Source: Dipetalonema caudispina (lineage: Eukaryota; Nematoda; Chromadorea; Rhabditida; Onchocercidae). From it: DNA of 64,000 bases. The notes under the pieces were generated by a model. That model made no database searches. It was not told the DNA's origin and saw only the letters and a program-made list of their open reading frames with translations. The DNA lies in contig JABVXV010000077.1 in assembly GCA_013365325.1 (NCBI GenBank), positions 159,712-223,711 on the forward strand. The letters are read 5' to 3'. The number at the start of each line of letters is the position of its first letter. Within the stretch, counting starts at the first letter, position 1. Shown piece after piece: positions 42,279 through 56,300 of the stretch. The translations under genes and the position numbers were made by a program.

Positions 42279-44820
42279 CTAATTGGTATATGCGTTTGCG
42301 AATAAAAAATTTCCACAATGTGCCAAATCTTTGACCTCATATTCAGCATCTACTGATAGGTTTGATACCGTTGCACATATTTTAACCAGTTCGGAGTTCA
42401 TTTTAGATGCATGCAAATATTGCTTCTCAGATGAGGTAGATGTGCGCTTTAGCACAAAGATTCTATGTGAGCCTTCTCCAAGGAAATTAATTGAATGAAA
42501 TTTAATTGGCTCTATCATTTTAGCACAAATCTCTCCTGTTATTTGATAATTATTAATCTTGCAGTTTTCCGTTTATGCCTAATGAGCTCTTACTTTAATG
42601 AGTCAGCGTGTAAACAAGCTTCAGCTATTATTTCGTGATAATTTCTATATTTTTCACAAAATTCAAGATTCATTGCCCTACCCATGAGTTGGTGATAGAC
42701 ATCTCCAATATGATCCTTGGCTTGACTTTCTGCCATGTTTGCAAAATTCCAAAGTTCGACACACTGAACACTACTACTTTCATGCATTCCTACAAATGAG
42801 TCACAATTCCTGCAACTTGTTCGCTTCGCATTTACTGTAAGGCTTGTCAAAGTATTAGTGGGGATTTTGGCGAATTATTACTGTGATATGTACTACAAGC
42901 AGAGGTCTTTTCAATAAATTAGCGCACTTTTGATCCATCGAATAATTTAAATGAAATCATCAAAAGAGTTGTGTCATCCCAAAATAAAGAGAAGCTGATA
43001 TACAACGAGGACAGTACAATCACAATCAGGTATGTAAGAAAGCATTCGAGTAAAGCTTCTCGAAGTTCCTTTATCCTGCGTTCCTTCAATGAAGGAAATT
43101 CTGCGAGAAGCCTATCCTTGTTGTCAACACTGATGTTGCTTCCCAAAGAATGGTCATTAGACCCTAACAGAGTCACTGTAGGGAGAATGGTAATTATCGG
43201 TTGAATTAAGTCTGTTAGATGGCAACAATAGTGTACTCGAGATTCATCTAATATTTGAATTCAATTATAGATACAGCAATTAAGTACAGGAATATTTATT
43301 TCCCACCATTTAACTAACAACTTCATTATCGGAAATGTTTAAAAGATATGATCGAACCTGAAAGCAAAAAGGATCCTTCATCAGAGTGGACTAAGATACG
43401 ATGCTTAAAACAAAATTCTTTCTATAAGAGATGCTGAAAAAAGAGAGATGGTGCACACAGTGACACAATAAAGCAAATGCAATCATCGTTGTTATCATTC
43501 TATTTCGTTTCGATCAACAAACTGTCCACTATATATAAAGAAAGAAATGAAATAATTGCATAGATGTTATGGACACATATATTTCACTCAGAAATATGCA
43601 AATGTATTTATTTATGATAGGAAATGAATGCTTAACGAAAGTGTTATGTTCATTTAAGCCATTTAAATTTAAGCTGTGAATCGATCTGTCAGATGAAAGC
43701 ATACCACGAAAATGGTTTCCAAATAATTTGGAATTCAATAAAGCAGCTGTGAGTCAACTTCTGAAGACTTTCCATGAAAATATGACTATCTAAAATATCT
43801 CTCAAGTTTTTTGGAATGTAGCAACTAAGTGATTAAAGACAAGTGGATACATTCTCAAAGTATTGTCTCATCATTTTTTCTGAGCTTGAAAAAATAGGCT
43901 TTTTTAAGCTCTGAAAAAATATTTAATAAGTACGAGGAAGTCTTTTGAACTTAAGGATTCATTTCTTTGGTTTAGCCATAGAGATAAACATCTTTATTGT
44001 TATTACGCATGTCTTTTCATGGCCAAAGAAAGATAAATGTTCCATTCTTTTGCTAATCGATGTGTTTGTCCAGTCGAGTTCCAATTCAGCAGTAACAAAA
44101 AAAACATACTTTCAAATCGATGAAATTATTTCCGGATCGATACTTCTGGGTTCCCCGTCTTGAAGAAGTAGTAATTTCACCATGTCAAAAATGCAGCAAT
44201 CTCAATCTACTGTTTAACTTTAAGCATGCAAAATCTGCTATCTCCCTGATGATTCTGTAATAATTATAATTTGATGCAAAAAAATCTCACCGTTATTTAA
44301 ATTAGTTAAATATTAAAATAGAAAAGTCTGATTGATGACATTTTACTTTGGGAATGTTCATAACATAAACGTACTCATATTCTCCAAATCTGCCTTGGTT
44401 AACTGTTTGAAAATTGCCTCAGTTACTGGACTAACATCATATGATTTCCTATAGTAGTAGAAGTTTCTTGTCTCATCGAGATTTCACTAATCGCTTTCAC
44501 TGAAATTGTTGGATTATCTTTCATCTCCATCCAAAATTCTAACTTTTTTAAAAAAAATTTCAGCAACTAAAATAGCAGATGCATTATGAGGAAAATCCCT
44601 GCAGTATGACTTTTACTGAATTATTTCAACATGAATTTGCTCCGTTCATAATACACAAATTTTAGCATAAATTGTAGTTGAAATTCAAAAATTTACAAAG
44701 TTTACCTTCTGCAGTAATATTAAATGATGTGACAGAGTTCAGAATGAAAGAAAGCATGGGAAAGGCTTTGTGTTCATAATAATTTAAGGCCATAGTGATA
44801 TGTTGAACTCTTTTGGAATT
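42279..44820 (-). pseudogene. Unrecognised, probably degenerate multi-exon coding locus
   Basis: I do not recognise the product. Splice-flanked stop-free segments on the minus strand, 5' to 3': 44820-44706 (acceptor TTTGTAG, donor GTAAAC, 38 codons, containing NYYEHKAFPMLSFILNSV); an exon from 44566 whose phase joins the previous one exactly (containing AEIFLKKLEFWMEMKDNP), followed in a shifted frame by SYDVSPVTEAIFKQLTKADL and a donor GTACGT; pieces at about 44,300-44,125 and 43,945-43,690 that each carry one in-frame stop; 43175 to about 43,020 (acceptor CCCTACAG, containing KDRLLAEFPSLKERRIKEL); 42834-42594 (acceptor CTTACAG, donor GTAAGA, containing MAESQAKDHIGDVYHQLMG); 42462-42279 (containing ICATVSNLSVDAEYEVKDL, ending in TAG). 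Composition is helical, with scattered cysteines. Isolated stops and one apparent frame shift suggest decay, but wrong exon choice or assembly error could give the same picture. The whole could be chance open frames; the phase-compatible splice sites argue against that. Confidence 0.4.
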
Positions 44821-44899
44821 CTACAAAACTTCATATAATTTTATTCTAGAAGGATTTCATTTAAAATAAATCGCTAACTCTTACAAATCTATTTATAAA

Positions 44900-46810
44900 G
44901 TATCACTCTAATTATAACACAAAATGTTGCCACCAAAAGTCCAGTCAACATCGAAGAGGTTTAAATTAATTATGTGTACAATTAATTCGACAAATTGCAT
45001 ACTCTGAACTTACACATTCGAAAAATACATCAATGATTGATTTCCCAAACTGCTCAAATTGTTTTTTATAGAAACAAACTTTGGGAAGAAACTCAGTGAT
45101 TCATTTGACGGACAAAAACAATATTAAATAGTTGTAATGCTTATGAGGTGTGCTTCGCATAGATTTGATAATTTTATCTTATTTAACACAAATGATATAT
45201 ACATTAAGAGATAGGTTGATTAGGTGAGGGTTTTTATACCGAATCAACTGCATATCATCGAATGATATTCGAATCAATGATCAAACACAAAATTTTGTAT
45301 CGAAATTGATATCAATTGAATGTCTGAAATCGAGACAGTGTGCATGCATTGATAAACAGAATATTTCAAATAATATAAGAACTCTTCAAATGAAGTGATA
45401 TTATCACCGACAATTTCCCATAGACAGTTTAGTGAGTAATATGTTCTAGTAATACTATGAACCTCTTATCGGATAGTAGAAAATTTTTTTCAGAAAAGAG
45501 AATGAAACCTGAAACTGAATTATGGATAACTGTACAATGATTCTATCGGATCTGTTTGCAGCTGAATTTAACACCAAATCGTACATTCTTTTTTACGATT
45601 TTGTGATGAATGGTTTTGAACTGTTTCGTTGTAAACAAAAAATTAAAAGGAGCAGTATTTTGTTCTGACGGAAGATTTTCATTCTGGGAAATCTTTCCCT
45701 GTCAAAATTTAAACAAAAAAAATCTCCGAATTCATTTGTGTGCGAATATTATCTAACGTTTTTGTATGAAAAATAAACGAACAGGATTTCAATTTTTCGA
45801 GATCCACCAAACGAATAACTTCCTTTTATTTCTACACCTCATCTGCATGATTTTCTTCGGGAAAGATTCTTTTCAACATTGCGTAACAATTCTTAGGATT
45901 GTTATGGAATAGATAACATTCATATAAATATTAACGGAAACGATGCCAATAGCCAAGCCATTCAAATGCTTTTTTGTATTTCACTCTGTCCAAACAACTA
46001 TCGAGCCAAATCGCATGGCAAAAACATCATGGAAAATATGATATTGTGAAAAGTTTGAAACCGTTTTCAGAGGTAAGATAGACGGATGCTGAAACTAATT
46101 TTTTTTTTTTTGCTTTCAATATTATTGCAACCAATAGAGCCAGCACTAATCTGTCTCTCCCGCTCTCCAGTAAACTTCAATGATTCCTCTAAATAATCTT
46201 ACTATTCGTCCGATCAATAAATGGTAAAACTCTTATTTTCAAAACGAGGAAAAATTTACAACATTACGAACCAATTGCAATTATCGTAAATTGAACGCCA
46301 AAATTATAGATTCTAAATATTGGTAATACTTCTATCGAAGTTTTACAATTGAGTTTATCTGCTTGTCCCAAGAAAATTACTTTAATTTCCAATAGGGCCT
46401 TTAAGATTTTGTTCACCTTTTATAATTAGGCAAATCTTTGGACTTGGATTCGACTCCTCCGATCAGTCACTACTAAATTGATGCCAGAGTTTGTTCACTA
46501 CTTAATCTACCTTCACCATTATGATGAATACGTATCCAATTCTGACTTTTCTTTTCGAAATTTCGGATATTTCAAAATAGGTCAAAAAGCTGTTATGCTC
46601 GGCCCATATGACCATTTTTTTGGGTAGTAATGTTTGTCTCTTTCTTTACATAATTGATCAATACGCTAGAACAATATTCATTGAATACAGAAAGTTTCAA
46701 TTTCTTTTCTGCTTCATTACAAGAAATATTGTGTTTTAAGCACTGAAAGAAAAATTTTTCAGATAATTCGAAATCTCTGAAAATTCTGTTGAAAAGAATG
46801 TAATACATTC
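44900..46810 (-). other. Further coding-like fragments upstream of the unrecognised locus
   Basis: Weaker than the preceding entry. An ATG at 45682-45680 opens a 29-codon frame beginning MKIFRQNKILLLLIFCL, which looks like a secretion signal, and then hits TAA. About 45,460-45,260 reads LNCLWEIVGDNITSFEEFLY in a frame open for about 60 codons. About 45,100-44,970 reads VCFYKKQFEQFGKSIIDVFF with two nearby cysteines, after an in-frame stop. A 71-codon frame at 46808-46593 contains CLKHNISCNEAEKKLKLSVF. These could be the 5' part of the same decayed gene, starting with a signal peptide. I cannot connect them into one frame. Confidence 0.2.
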
Positions 46811-47344
46811 AAAAAGCACTACCGAAATAAGAGAAAGAGCCTTTATGTTCACATTTCAAAGATGTAATTTAAATCCGTCAAACCGTCTACATTCTATTGT
46901 AGATTATAATTTTCGCTGATTTTAATAAATTTGAAGTTTATGAAATTAGGACAGAAGCAATTTCTTTTATTTATCGCATCTCCAAGAAGGAGACATAGAG
47001 GTAGCTACTAGAATTTGAAATTTTCATTAAAATTTAATTCTAGAATTGTTTAGCTTTGGAAATTTGTGAACAGAAAGTAAATTCATCTTAGAATTCAACT
47101 TAATGTTGGATATATGATGAGGAAAGTGAAGAAGAAAACAGAATGTGAAATTTTCTATTTTCAGTGATTTTTTCATGTGACCACTTTGTTTTACAGAATT
47201 ATCTCATCAAAATATAAGAACTGAATTCAGGGAACTCTTTGAGTTTACAGTGAAACTTACAAACTGATTGAGTTTTCAACTTTTAATAAATGCACAGTAC
47301 ACAACAATATATAATGGAAAAGTGAAGATATGGGTTATTATCAG
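46811..47344. other. Spacer downstream of the CSPG4-like gene, no feature seen
   Basis: About 530 bp of AT-rich sequence following the CSPG4-like stop codon on the minus strand. It must contain that gene's 3' untranslated region. I could not choose a poly(A) signal with confidence; ATTAAA-like and AATAAA-like hexamers are frequent here. Confidence 0.4.
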
Positions 47345-50300
47345 CTATACCCAATATTGATTATCTTTCAATTTCATTGAATGATATCGATCCGGCCTAG
47401 ACTTATTCAGTTCTGGAGTATTCTGGACATTTAACGCCCGATAATCCATCGATTCACCGGAGAGCGGTCTATTTTGAATTCGCCGAGATGTCGATGTCGG
47501 AGGCAAAGATGCGTGTTGTTTAGAGCCATCGAATGTTTGTAACGTACACTCAGGTCGTTTCTCGGAGTCTCGACGATTGCGTCCGATTGTAGCGTAGACC
47601 TGTTGTAGATATTGTAAAATTATGAAATGTCGAGGAATTGTGGAAATCGTTTAGAATTAATTCCGTACTGATTACAAATTTCGTGAAAAATTCAAGTAAA
47701 TTTTAACATTTTAATATTTCGAAATCATCTGAGATATCATTATAATCAATATGACATTATTTCAATATCAATGGTCACTCTCTCTCAGCAATAACCTTTC
47801 TTTTTTTGATTGATATTTTTTCGCACACAATAGCAGTCAGTGATGGATGTCTCTAAAGTTAATTGGTACGGCATAATTATAACGAAGTATCATGAACTTA
47901 AAATTCCTAATGTGAGCTGTATGTACCATTGAAAGAAGAAAAAAATAAAAAGTATTAAAAAAAACAAAAATCATCATCGATAAATATTTCTGTACTTTGT
48001 AAGCATTAGATTAATATTCTACGACAAAAAGAAAAGCAACGAGTTGTAAACTAATTTTAATTCATAAATGGAATATTTTAATCAATTTAATCTAGAAAGA
48101 TCAAATAGAAATATGCAGTAATTCCTTATATTTGAGATGAGAATGTGATCAGGGAAAAACTACTTAATTTATTTTCTTCGACTAATTAAATGCTTTATTT
48201 GAAATAGGACATTGAAAGACTGAAAGAGCAAATTTTTGTTAAGATCGCTACGAATATTCTTAACCTACACACCGTTGTACTCAACAAATCAGGCTGCTTT
48301 TCGAAATCCGCCTTTTTTCTCGCGTCTAATTCGCGTCTTCTATGTGCATTCATCACACGCATCTGCTTTTGATGGCTTGAATGACGATGAAATATGATAA
48401 TTGCGATTATGACGATGATAAGTGCAAACAGGATGATTAGTACATAATAATTGATCAATCCATTGATTGGTACTACAGATGAGTGGGATAACTCAGGTGA
48501 TACCGAGTGATTCATGGTACTATCAGTAGAAGAAATGTAATTAATTATAGTAGACGGGTGAATTTCGATGTCGAATCTGGAAAGAATTAAAAGTTTGCTG
48601 CCTATTGATGGATAATTGTTCGAACTTTCATCAGATGTAAAGCTGAATTAACACAAAAATATATGGATCAAAAATGTCTAAATTCATGAAATTTCCGATT
48701 ACTTTAAATTAAACCTGAATCTAGCAGGTTGAATCTCATCGGCGTTTAGTTCTAATTCAGCAAAATCGAGTATCATAACATCGGTTTGGTTGGGTAGGTA
48801 AAATAAACCATTGTTTACAATATCATTATAAGTGAAAAATTCCACGAATTGGTCAACATTTCTGCTTAGCACAAAACGTCCAAAGCGTGGTGATTCGGTA
48901 ACGAAGAAACGTGGAGTTAAACCCTACAAGATATCGAAGAATCTATTCGTTCTCAAATTCAAACTTAAAATCTAAAATGTAATAAATTAGTCGAATTTTT
49001 GGTCCTCAGATCTCTTTCCATTAAAAACGTCACCTGCAAAATGGAAGCGTTCAGATGTACATCAGTGATAAACGCTATTGAGCTACCATCAGCAATGAGG
49101 GTGCGTGGATTCAATACAGGAAGTACACGCACGTATGAAATGCTTTGCACTGTTTCATTTAATTCATTTTCAATCTTAAACTCAAATTGATCCTGAAATA
49201 CTATATCAGTCTGAATGCATTTACCATTCAAATTCATTAATTAAATACAACAGTATTTTTAAATTGAACTAATCGTTAAGTTCAAAAAAATTAGTAGAAA
49301 CAGTAAATGGTAATTGCAAAACTTCTAAACTCGACAGTAAAAACTTCTTTAAAATTCAGCGAAGAATTTCAATGATACTTTTTAGATATATATACATCAT
49401 ATAAAGTAATGCACTGTAAAATTATTTTCTTCACTTATATGCACTAACCTGAAATGCTTGCATATTAATTTGTGCATAAAGCACACGTTCTTCATCAATA
49501 TCACGCTGCGTGAATGTATTTGCTTCTTTTTCACCTGCTACCCAGTACAGCGTACCATTTGCTGGTGATTTCGTTATTTTATACACAATTTTAGATCGGT
49601 CACCATTTGACTTAGCACCGAAATGAGTTCTGTGAAAAGTCAAATTTTGATTATCATTAATTAACACTGCATAAAATCGTATTCCATATCCTGAGTGAAT
49701 TCCTTCTTTGTTCCTTTTTGCGAATTGTTTTTAAAATTGCTTCAATGATTAGTTCTGGTAGATAAAATTGACGGCATAATTTGCTTAGAAGTTGAATTTT
49801 TTTTTTATCAAAACTTATTATATTATAATTCCCTTTTATATTTACCAAACAAGTAGTGTCTAATTAACTATTTGTCATATTCTCATTTGTTCACTGAATA
49901 ATATTAATTAATTTTTCGCTTTATTGCTTCCCAAAATTGTATTCAAAATCTGGGCTGTATGCGATAACAACCATTTTCTTTCAAACGTTACCTGTTCAGC
50001 AGCACATACGTTTTTCCTTGAGTATATTCGACATCGGAATGATTTTCGAGCGATAGTGACAATGGTAATATATCAATAATAAGTGCCCTTATATGACTGC
50101 CAATCCAAAATGATTTAATTGTTTGAAAGACAAATAAAACTATTAAATAATAATTAATGCTGCGTACTCCCTTAAGAAACCACTTTACTGCAATTTCTTT
50201 AATAATAACTATTTAAACTACCAGTGTAGAGTATAGCTAAGAAATAAGATTAAGATTCAATTTAGTTTCAGATTCACCAAGCTCGATAGATTTTTCTACT

Positions 50301-53300
50301 TTGCTTGTTTTGATCTAGGCTTTACATTTTGTCTATACTAAAAGGATTTCTGGATATTTTAACATTTTGCTTAATTTGACCTTATCTCTCAGGTCGACTT
50401 GTATTGATTATTTTTAAATAACGGATAAAACATTTGATTTCCGCACTATATGGATAATAAAACGTTATTCGTTAAAAAAGCTAATATGACTTTAATAATT
50501 GATGAAAAACTGTTTACAGAAGATAACTAACCAGGACGATAAGTAAGAAAGTCTAAAACAACCTGAAAGACGACAACATCGATGTTATCATGAACATCGA
50601 ATTGTTGCTGATGGGAAAGCCGAATTTTACCTTTGTTTACGTCATCTTGAGTAAACAGATCTGTCATTCCACTCCTCCTCAAAAATTTCACTCCATTACT
50701 TCCTGCCTGAAATTTCATTTTTCACTGACAAAATTAAATCCAGGTAGAGAAAATACTTTTTACTCAATTTTCTAAAATCAGTGTAAGCAACAACAGAAGT
50801 TCCTGAAAGAATTATGAATTCTACCTGAAGTAATCGATATTCTAAATCAGTTGGTTTAATTTCTGGATGTGCAGCTTGAAATAATTCCGGTGACAGAGAA
50901 TAATTGTTGCCAGTGGTTAGTTTGATTCGATCCGGAAATTCTTTAATCTAAAAGTGAAGCATAGAAAGAATTGCAGAAATTACGTAGAATCGATAAGCTA
51001 AATTCACTGCTGACAAACAGAAAAGTGATTTTAAAAACCAGTAACCTTTATGAGTGGATCTTTTTGTGGTATCACTGTCACTGGTAATTTTACGCGCAAG
51101 CGATTCGTTCGACGATTAGCGTCACTTTTAGGCAAAATATGAAATAAAATTTCATCCGGCAACAATGTTTCCACCTTTTGATGTCGATAAATCAGTGATC
51201 TTCCAGTTAACAGATCAAAAAGTCTCATCAGATTAGTCTGCTTGACAATACTATTTAATACAACCAATTGACCATATCGCGGCTTCCGTGAAAAATCTAC
51301 CAGAAGTTCGTCATGAAAATGCTTCCGTATGATATCTAAGTTGACATGAGATCCATTGATTGCTACGCTTCCACCTAAAGGACTAATATTTCATGATACC
51401 ATGAAAATTGCGAATTAACACCATCTTTTGAGCTTTTCTCTTTCCATTATTTCAATTTATTTTTTTCGTCCACATGTTTTCCTTAAAAATTTTATTAGTC
51501 GCTTATTACATTTGATACTTGGCATCAAACGATTGGTACTGCGATTAGTTTTTACCCTCCACAGTTTGATTGCTTTTTGTTGACCGCCTGAGCTTATTTA
51601 TCCCTTATCATTACTGTTCGCTCCTCGCATTCAAACAGTTGAACTTACCACGCGAAACAACAACAGTACGAAGCTGAATAAATTCATGCAAACGATGTGA
51701 CGGCAGAGCAGCGTATGTGATTGAAATCTTGAAACGATGTTCATCGACCACTGAATCATCCGTTGAATCGTTTATGAAGACTTTGAACAGAAATAAGTCT
51801 CTTTTTGTCCATTCATCAAGAAAATCATTGTCTGTTTTGTAAGCCAAACGATACTGATTGATATCTTCTTGAGTGAATTGCTGAACAGATTCGCCCGAAA
51901 GCAGCAAATTTCCGTATCGTGGAATTTTCGTCACCTTATATACAATTTTACCTGGTTCCGCCTGCAATAATTATCAAAAGAATTTCATATATTCAGAAAA
52001 AGTCAGGTAAGTTCGTAATTTTGTAAGAGATTCTTTATATCGCTAAGAATCCCTTACATTTCACTTTCCCGATATATTCAAGCTCTAAATTCAATAGTTC
52101 ACAGCAAAATTACACTTTGAAATTTCGATGCTTCAAATAAATTTACATCTGGAATTTGAACTTTCAATAAATCAGATCCAATAACAACGGGGAATTTTCC
52201 TGGTGGCATCACAAGACGACCATTTGTGTCTATTGTCCCTTTAAATCCTTGAGAGCTTTCAACTGTAAACCATTCAGGACCAATTTGATGGAGACCATCG
52301 CTTACGAGAAATGAAAAGCCACCAGCTGCTGTTGTACCTAAATTTGATCAAAAAGTTCCAGTTTACTTTGGTTTGTTTTAAATTTGTAGTTTTAAACAGT
52401 TTATGAAAGGACGACACCGCAAAATTGAAAAATTCTTTCAAAAACTACACCTTCACTTTTTACAAAGATTATTTCCAATTTGCTAATTTCCGCTTGTGAA
52501 AAATTTGTAATAGCTTTGGAAGGATTGTCCACACGAGCAACGTATCCATTCAGTGGTTGATTGATAAGATACCGTACTTGTTCAGTAGGTGTATCCTCAT
52601 CCTTAATTCAACTAATTAATTCATATATTAGGTCACGACACTAGTAGTAAGATTTATCTAGTCCTATAAGGAACAATTTTCCAAATATTATTCCAGTTAT
52701 ACCATCACGCATTCTGAAGATTGTTAACACAAAATTTACTGGAAAGAAAGTTGAACCTGCGAAAATAAGTGTTGTTTGGTGATCGGTGCTTTGCGCATAT
52801 TCCATATTTTCATTACTTCGTTACGCAGCAATTCCGGTTCTGCAACTTAACCTTTTGCTCCTCAGAACTCAGACCTGATTAACCTACTTCACTTCAAGAA
52901 TAGACTAATGATGTGTCACTGATCAATTTTGTAAGAAAAAGCTTACCATATAAATTTTGATACCTTACCAAAACAGCCACCTGTTTTGGTAAGGTACACT
53001 GCTCTGTTCCCTTCGTACATGCTGCTACGGTGAACGTATCCCTCTGCTCTCGATTAATCGGATTACTTACGTAGTGGATTCGATGATCACTAAGTTCTCG
53101 AATACTGAACTGTTTAATAGCACTGATATTAGTTAGATTCCATGCATCACGAACAATCCATCCGCATTCGGGATCCGACAAAATCCGAAATTCGATATCA
53201 CCTTCACTACCAGTAGTTGTTGCATGTAACACATCGCTGTTTATTGTTTTGCCGGATCCAGATACAACCGTTATGTTTGATACGGATAATTCAACCTATA

Positions 53301-56300
53301 AATCAAAATATAAAATTTTCAAACATTAATAATATCATATGTAGTAACAACATTATTTATCATTTCAACATTACTTTATTTTGCCAAAATATTAATTTTA
53401 CCTATTTTTTATTGCCACGTTTAATTGGCGTAGCAGAAAAAAACTTTAAATTCATATTACCCTGTCGTCTACAACATTGATAAACAGCGTATACGGTCCG
53501 ATCATTTGTTTTTCAATGGAAACATTGAAAACAATGGAATCACGTGTTGATAATATACCATTATGCAAATACTGTATTTGTCCAGCATTTACATGCGCTT
53601 GCGTAAAACGTGAAACGAAGAAATTACTTGGCATTACGGTGCGTCCATTATTAACTGCTGAAAGAGCAAGTATGTTTTTTTGTTAGTTTCTCTACTCCTA
53701 TCTTTTGAAAAAGTTTATTTCTTTTTTTCAAACAAAGTTAAAAAAAACCAGCAAGTTCTTCCCAAATATGCAATTTATCGTAAAAAATTTGCTATGAAGT
53801 CTTTTTATTCAGTGAATACAATAATGATCGGAAGTGAATAGGATATGGTGGTGTACAGTAGTAATCGAAAGTGAATAGAGTACGGTGGTAGTTGAAAGTA
53901 AAAACACTATGTGATTCAATGTTATGAATTTACAAATCAGTATAAAGTTTTATAATGTATATAGCCAAGGGGAATCTTGCAACATATAACATTTTTATAC
54001 CTCTTAATGATTCCAATATAAGTGAACCATGCGTTGGCTGTTGGATGACATCAAAAACGATTTCGTTTGGCTGTTTACCCGAAGCTTTCGCTAACAGAAT
54101 GCTTTTGTCAATTTGCGAAATTGATGAGAAAGGAACAACCAATGGGGTCAAAGTGTGCATTTCCAAATGATGTCTTCCAGTACCATCCAGTTCAGTTTTC
54201 AAAATTTTAAAAATTTTCATGACTGTTAGATTTGCAACCGTAGCAGTAATTACTTGTTCGTTTTGGTTATCATCAAATGATGTAGCAGTGATACGGTACA
54301 ATATTCGACCATCATCGATATCCTATAAAACAAAATGGTGATGAAGCTACTTTTTCCTTTTTTTTTTGGCATATCATTTTTTATTTCCATCTAATTGCGT
54401 AGTCATTAATTCTGCTTATTTCATTCCCTGAAAATTCCCAATTGTTTAGGTGTTTACAAATATTCGGAAAAGCTTGCCTGTTGAGTAAAATTCTTTACCG
54501 GTTTCTTGGTAGAATCACTGAGAAAAATCCAATTTCCGGTTGTAACTTGAAACCAAACGTCAGAATTCTTCGCATCAACGTTGGTTATAACGGAAAGATT
54601 GTGATTCGTCAGTGGTACAAGGATTGCTGCTGCTGCGTCATTGGTTGAAATTGTAATATTGCTATTTTGAATCTTTATGAAAGGCTCCGATGCAACAATT
54701 ACTAATACTGACGGTACTTCATGTACTCCATCCGATACGGTATAGCTATAATGCATGCATCATCTCACAAGAGCACAAATGAAAATGACTTACACCTTCC
54801 CATTCCTCCTCCATTCTAACAGATTTAAATAAATATTACAGTATTACCACGAACTCCAACTTACTTCATTTTGAACTTTTTGCTGTATCCGAAATGCCTG
54901 ACTATCACCTCACCGTATTGCATTTGTCGTTGAGTGAAACTATGCAACGGTATAGATGTGGGAAAATTGGACAAAATGGCAGCATGACGAAAGTTGTCAT
55001 AAAAATTAAACTGTAATGGTTGGGCATCGATATCATCATCCACCCAAGGCAATAATGATGGATACAGTGTACGGTCGCCGCGTTCCGTTATCTGCAATTT
55101 CGTCTTTAAATTTCCATCAAATGCAAAGCTTATTAACTTCCATGTAATCATGAATAATTAAGCAATATTTCATAAATTAAAAAAACTGATTCATGAAATG
55201 CATTCTAAAAGCTAATCTTTCTAGCCTTTGACCTTTCAAACTAGTCAATTTAGAAGACCCTAGTGAGTGTTTCAAAACATAAAATAATATGAGTCATAGC
55301 TTTCATATCTCTCCAAGAATCCACGATCCCTTTGGTAGAATTTATGCTCGATTAAAGAAGAAAGAGTGGACAGAAAATTTTGTTAAATATGGTACGATGG
55401 AACATACATGTATGACATTACTGCCAACCAGCCTTGGAATATTGTCATTCTTCAAGATCATCCTGATTGTTAACCAGAATGGTACTCGACTTGTACGCTG
55501 ATAAGTATTTTTGGCCAAAAGGAATACTCGGTCAATGCGATTTTCACCATCCAAATGTTTGTAGAAGACACTGAACATCTGATTTATTACCATCAACCTT
55601 ATCAAGTGTATACTTGCAACTGTTTCTCTAATAATATCTCCTTAATTTCTTGAATTCTTTGATACTAATCGGTTAAAATTGAAAGGATTTTTGGGAGAGT
55701 TGAAAAAAAATTTACTTAGTCCAAAATTTGAATTCACTTACTTGCCACTATTAACATCCGAAGTAGTGAAATTATCACCATCGACCAGCTTCAGTTGTTT
55801 ACCAGTTCCTCTCTGCACCAATATGTTTCCATAAACGGGTGAGTTGCCGATGGTAAACACAAAATTGTTACTATCTGGAGTTCGCAAAGATAATAACTCA
55901 TTGGTTATCTGCAATATATAAGAGGGCAATATGAAATTTGAATTTTGAATTTAAAGTAAGGTTTTCGAAGAGCTGGGATTTTTCTTTTATATATCAAAAT
56001 TACAACCTGAAATTTGATATGGGTTGGATTCGTATTTCTAATCCACCGAGAACTGAATCTTGACCTTCATTTGGAAGAATGGAGAATTAAAAAATTTAAT
56101 TTGAATTCAAAAAAGATTGACAAATTATTTGAAAATAATGGAGAAACTAGAAACTATTTTAAACGAGCAATCAGCTGTAAATTTAAATTTCGAAATTAAC
56201 CTTTCGCATACCACCTTCTTCAACAATAACAGTCCGATTAATGAGTTGCACGGAACCACGTCCCGGAATAAATGTTATCTCGAAAAGGATTTCCTCCGAT

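Noticed and set aside
42283..42498. 71-codon plus-strand frame starting MVYAFANKKFPQ
   Set aside because: The opposite strand here has the splice-flanked, phase-compatible segment, so the plus frame is more likely its shadow.
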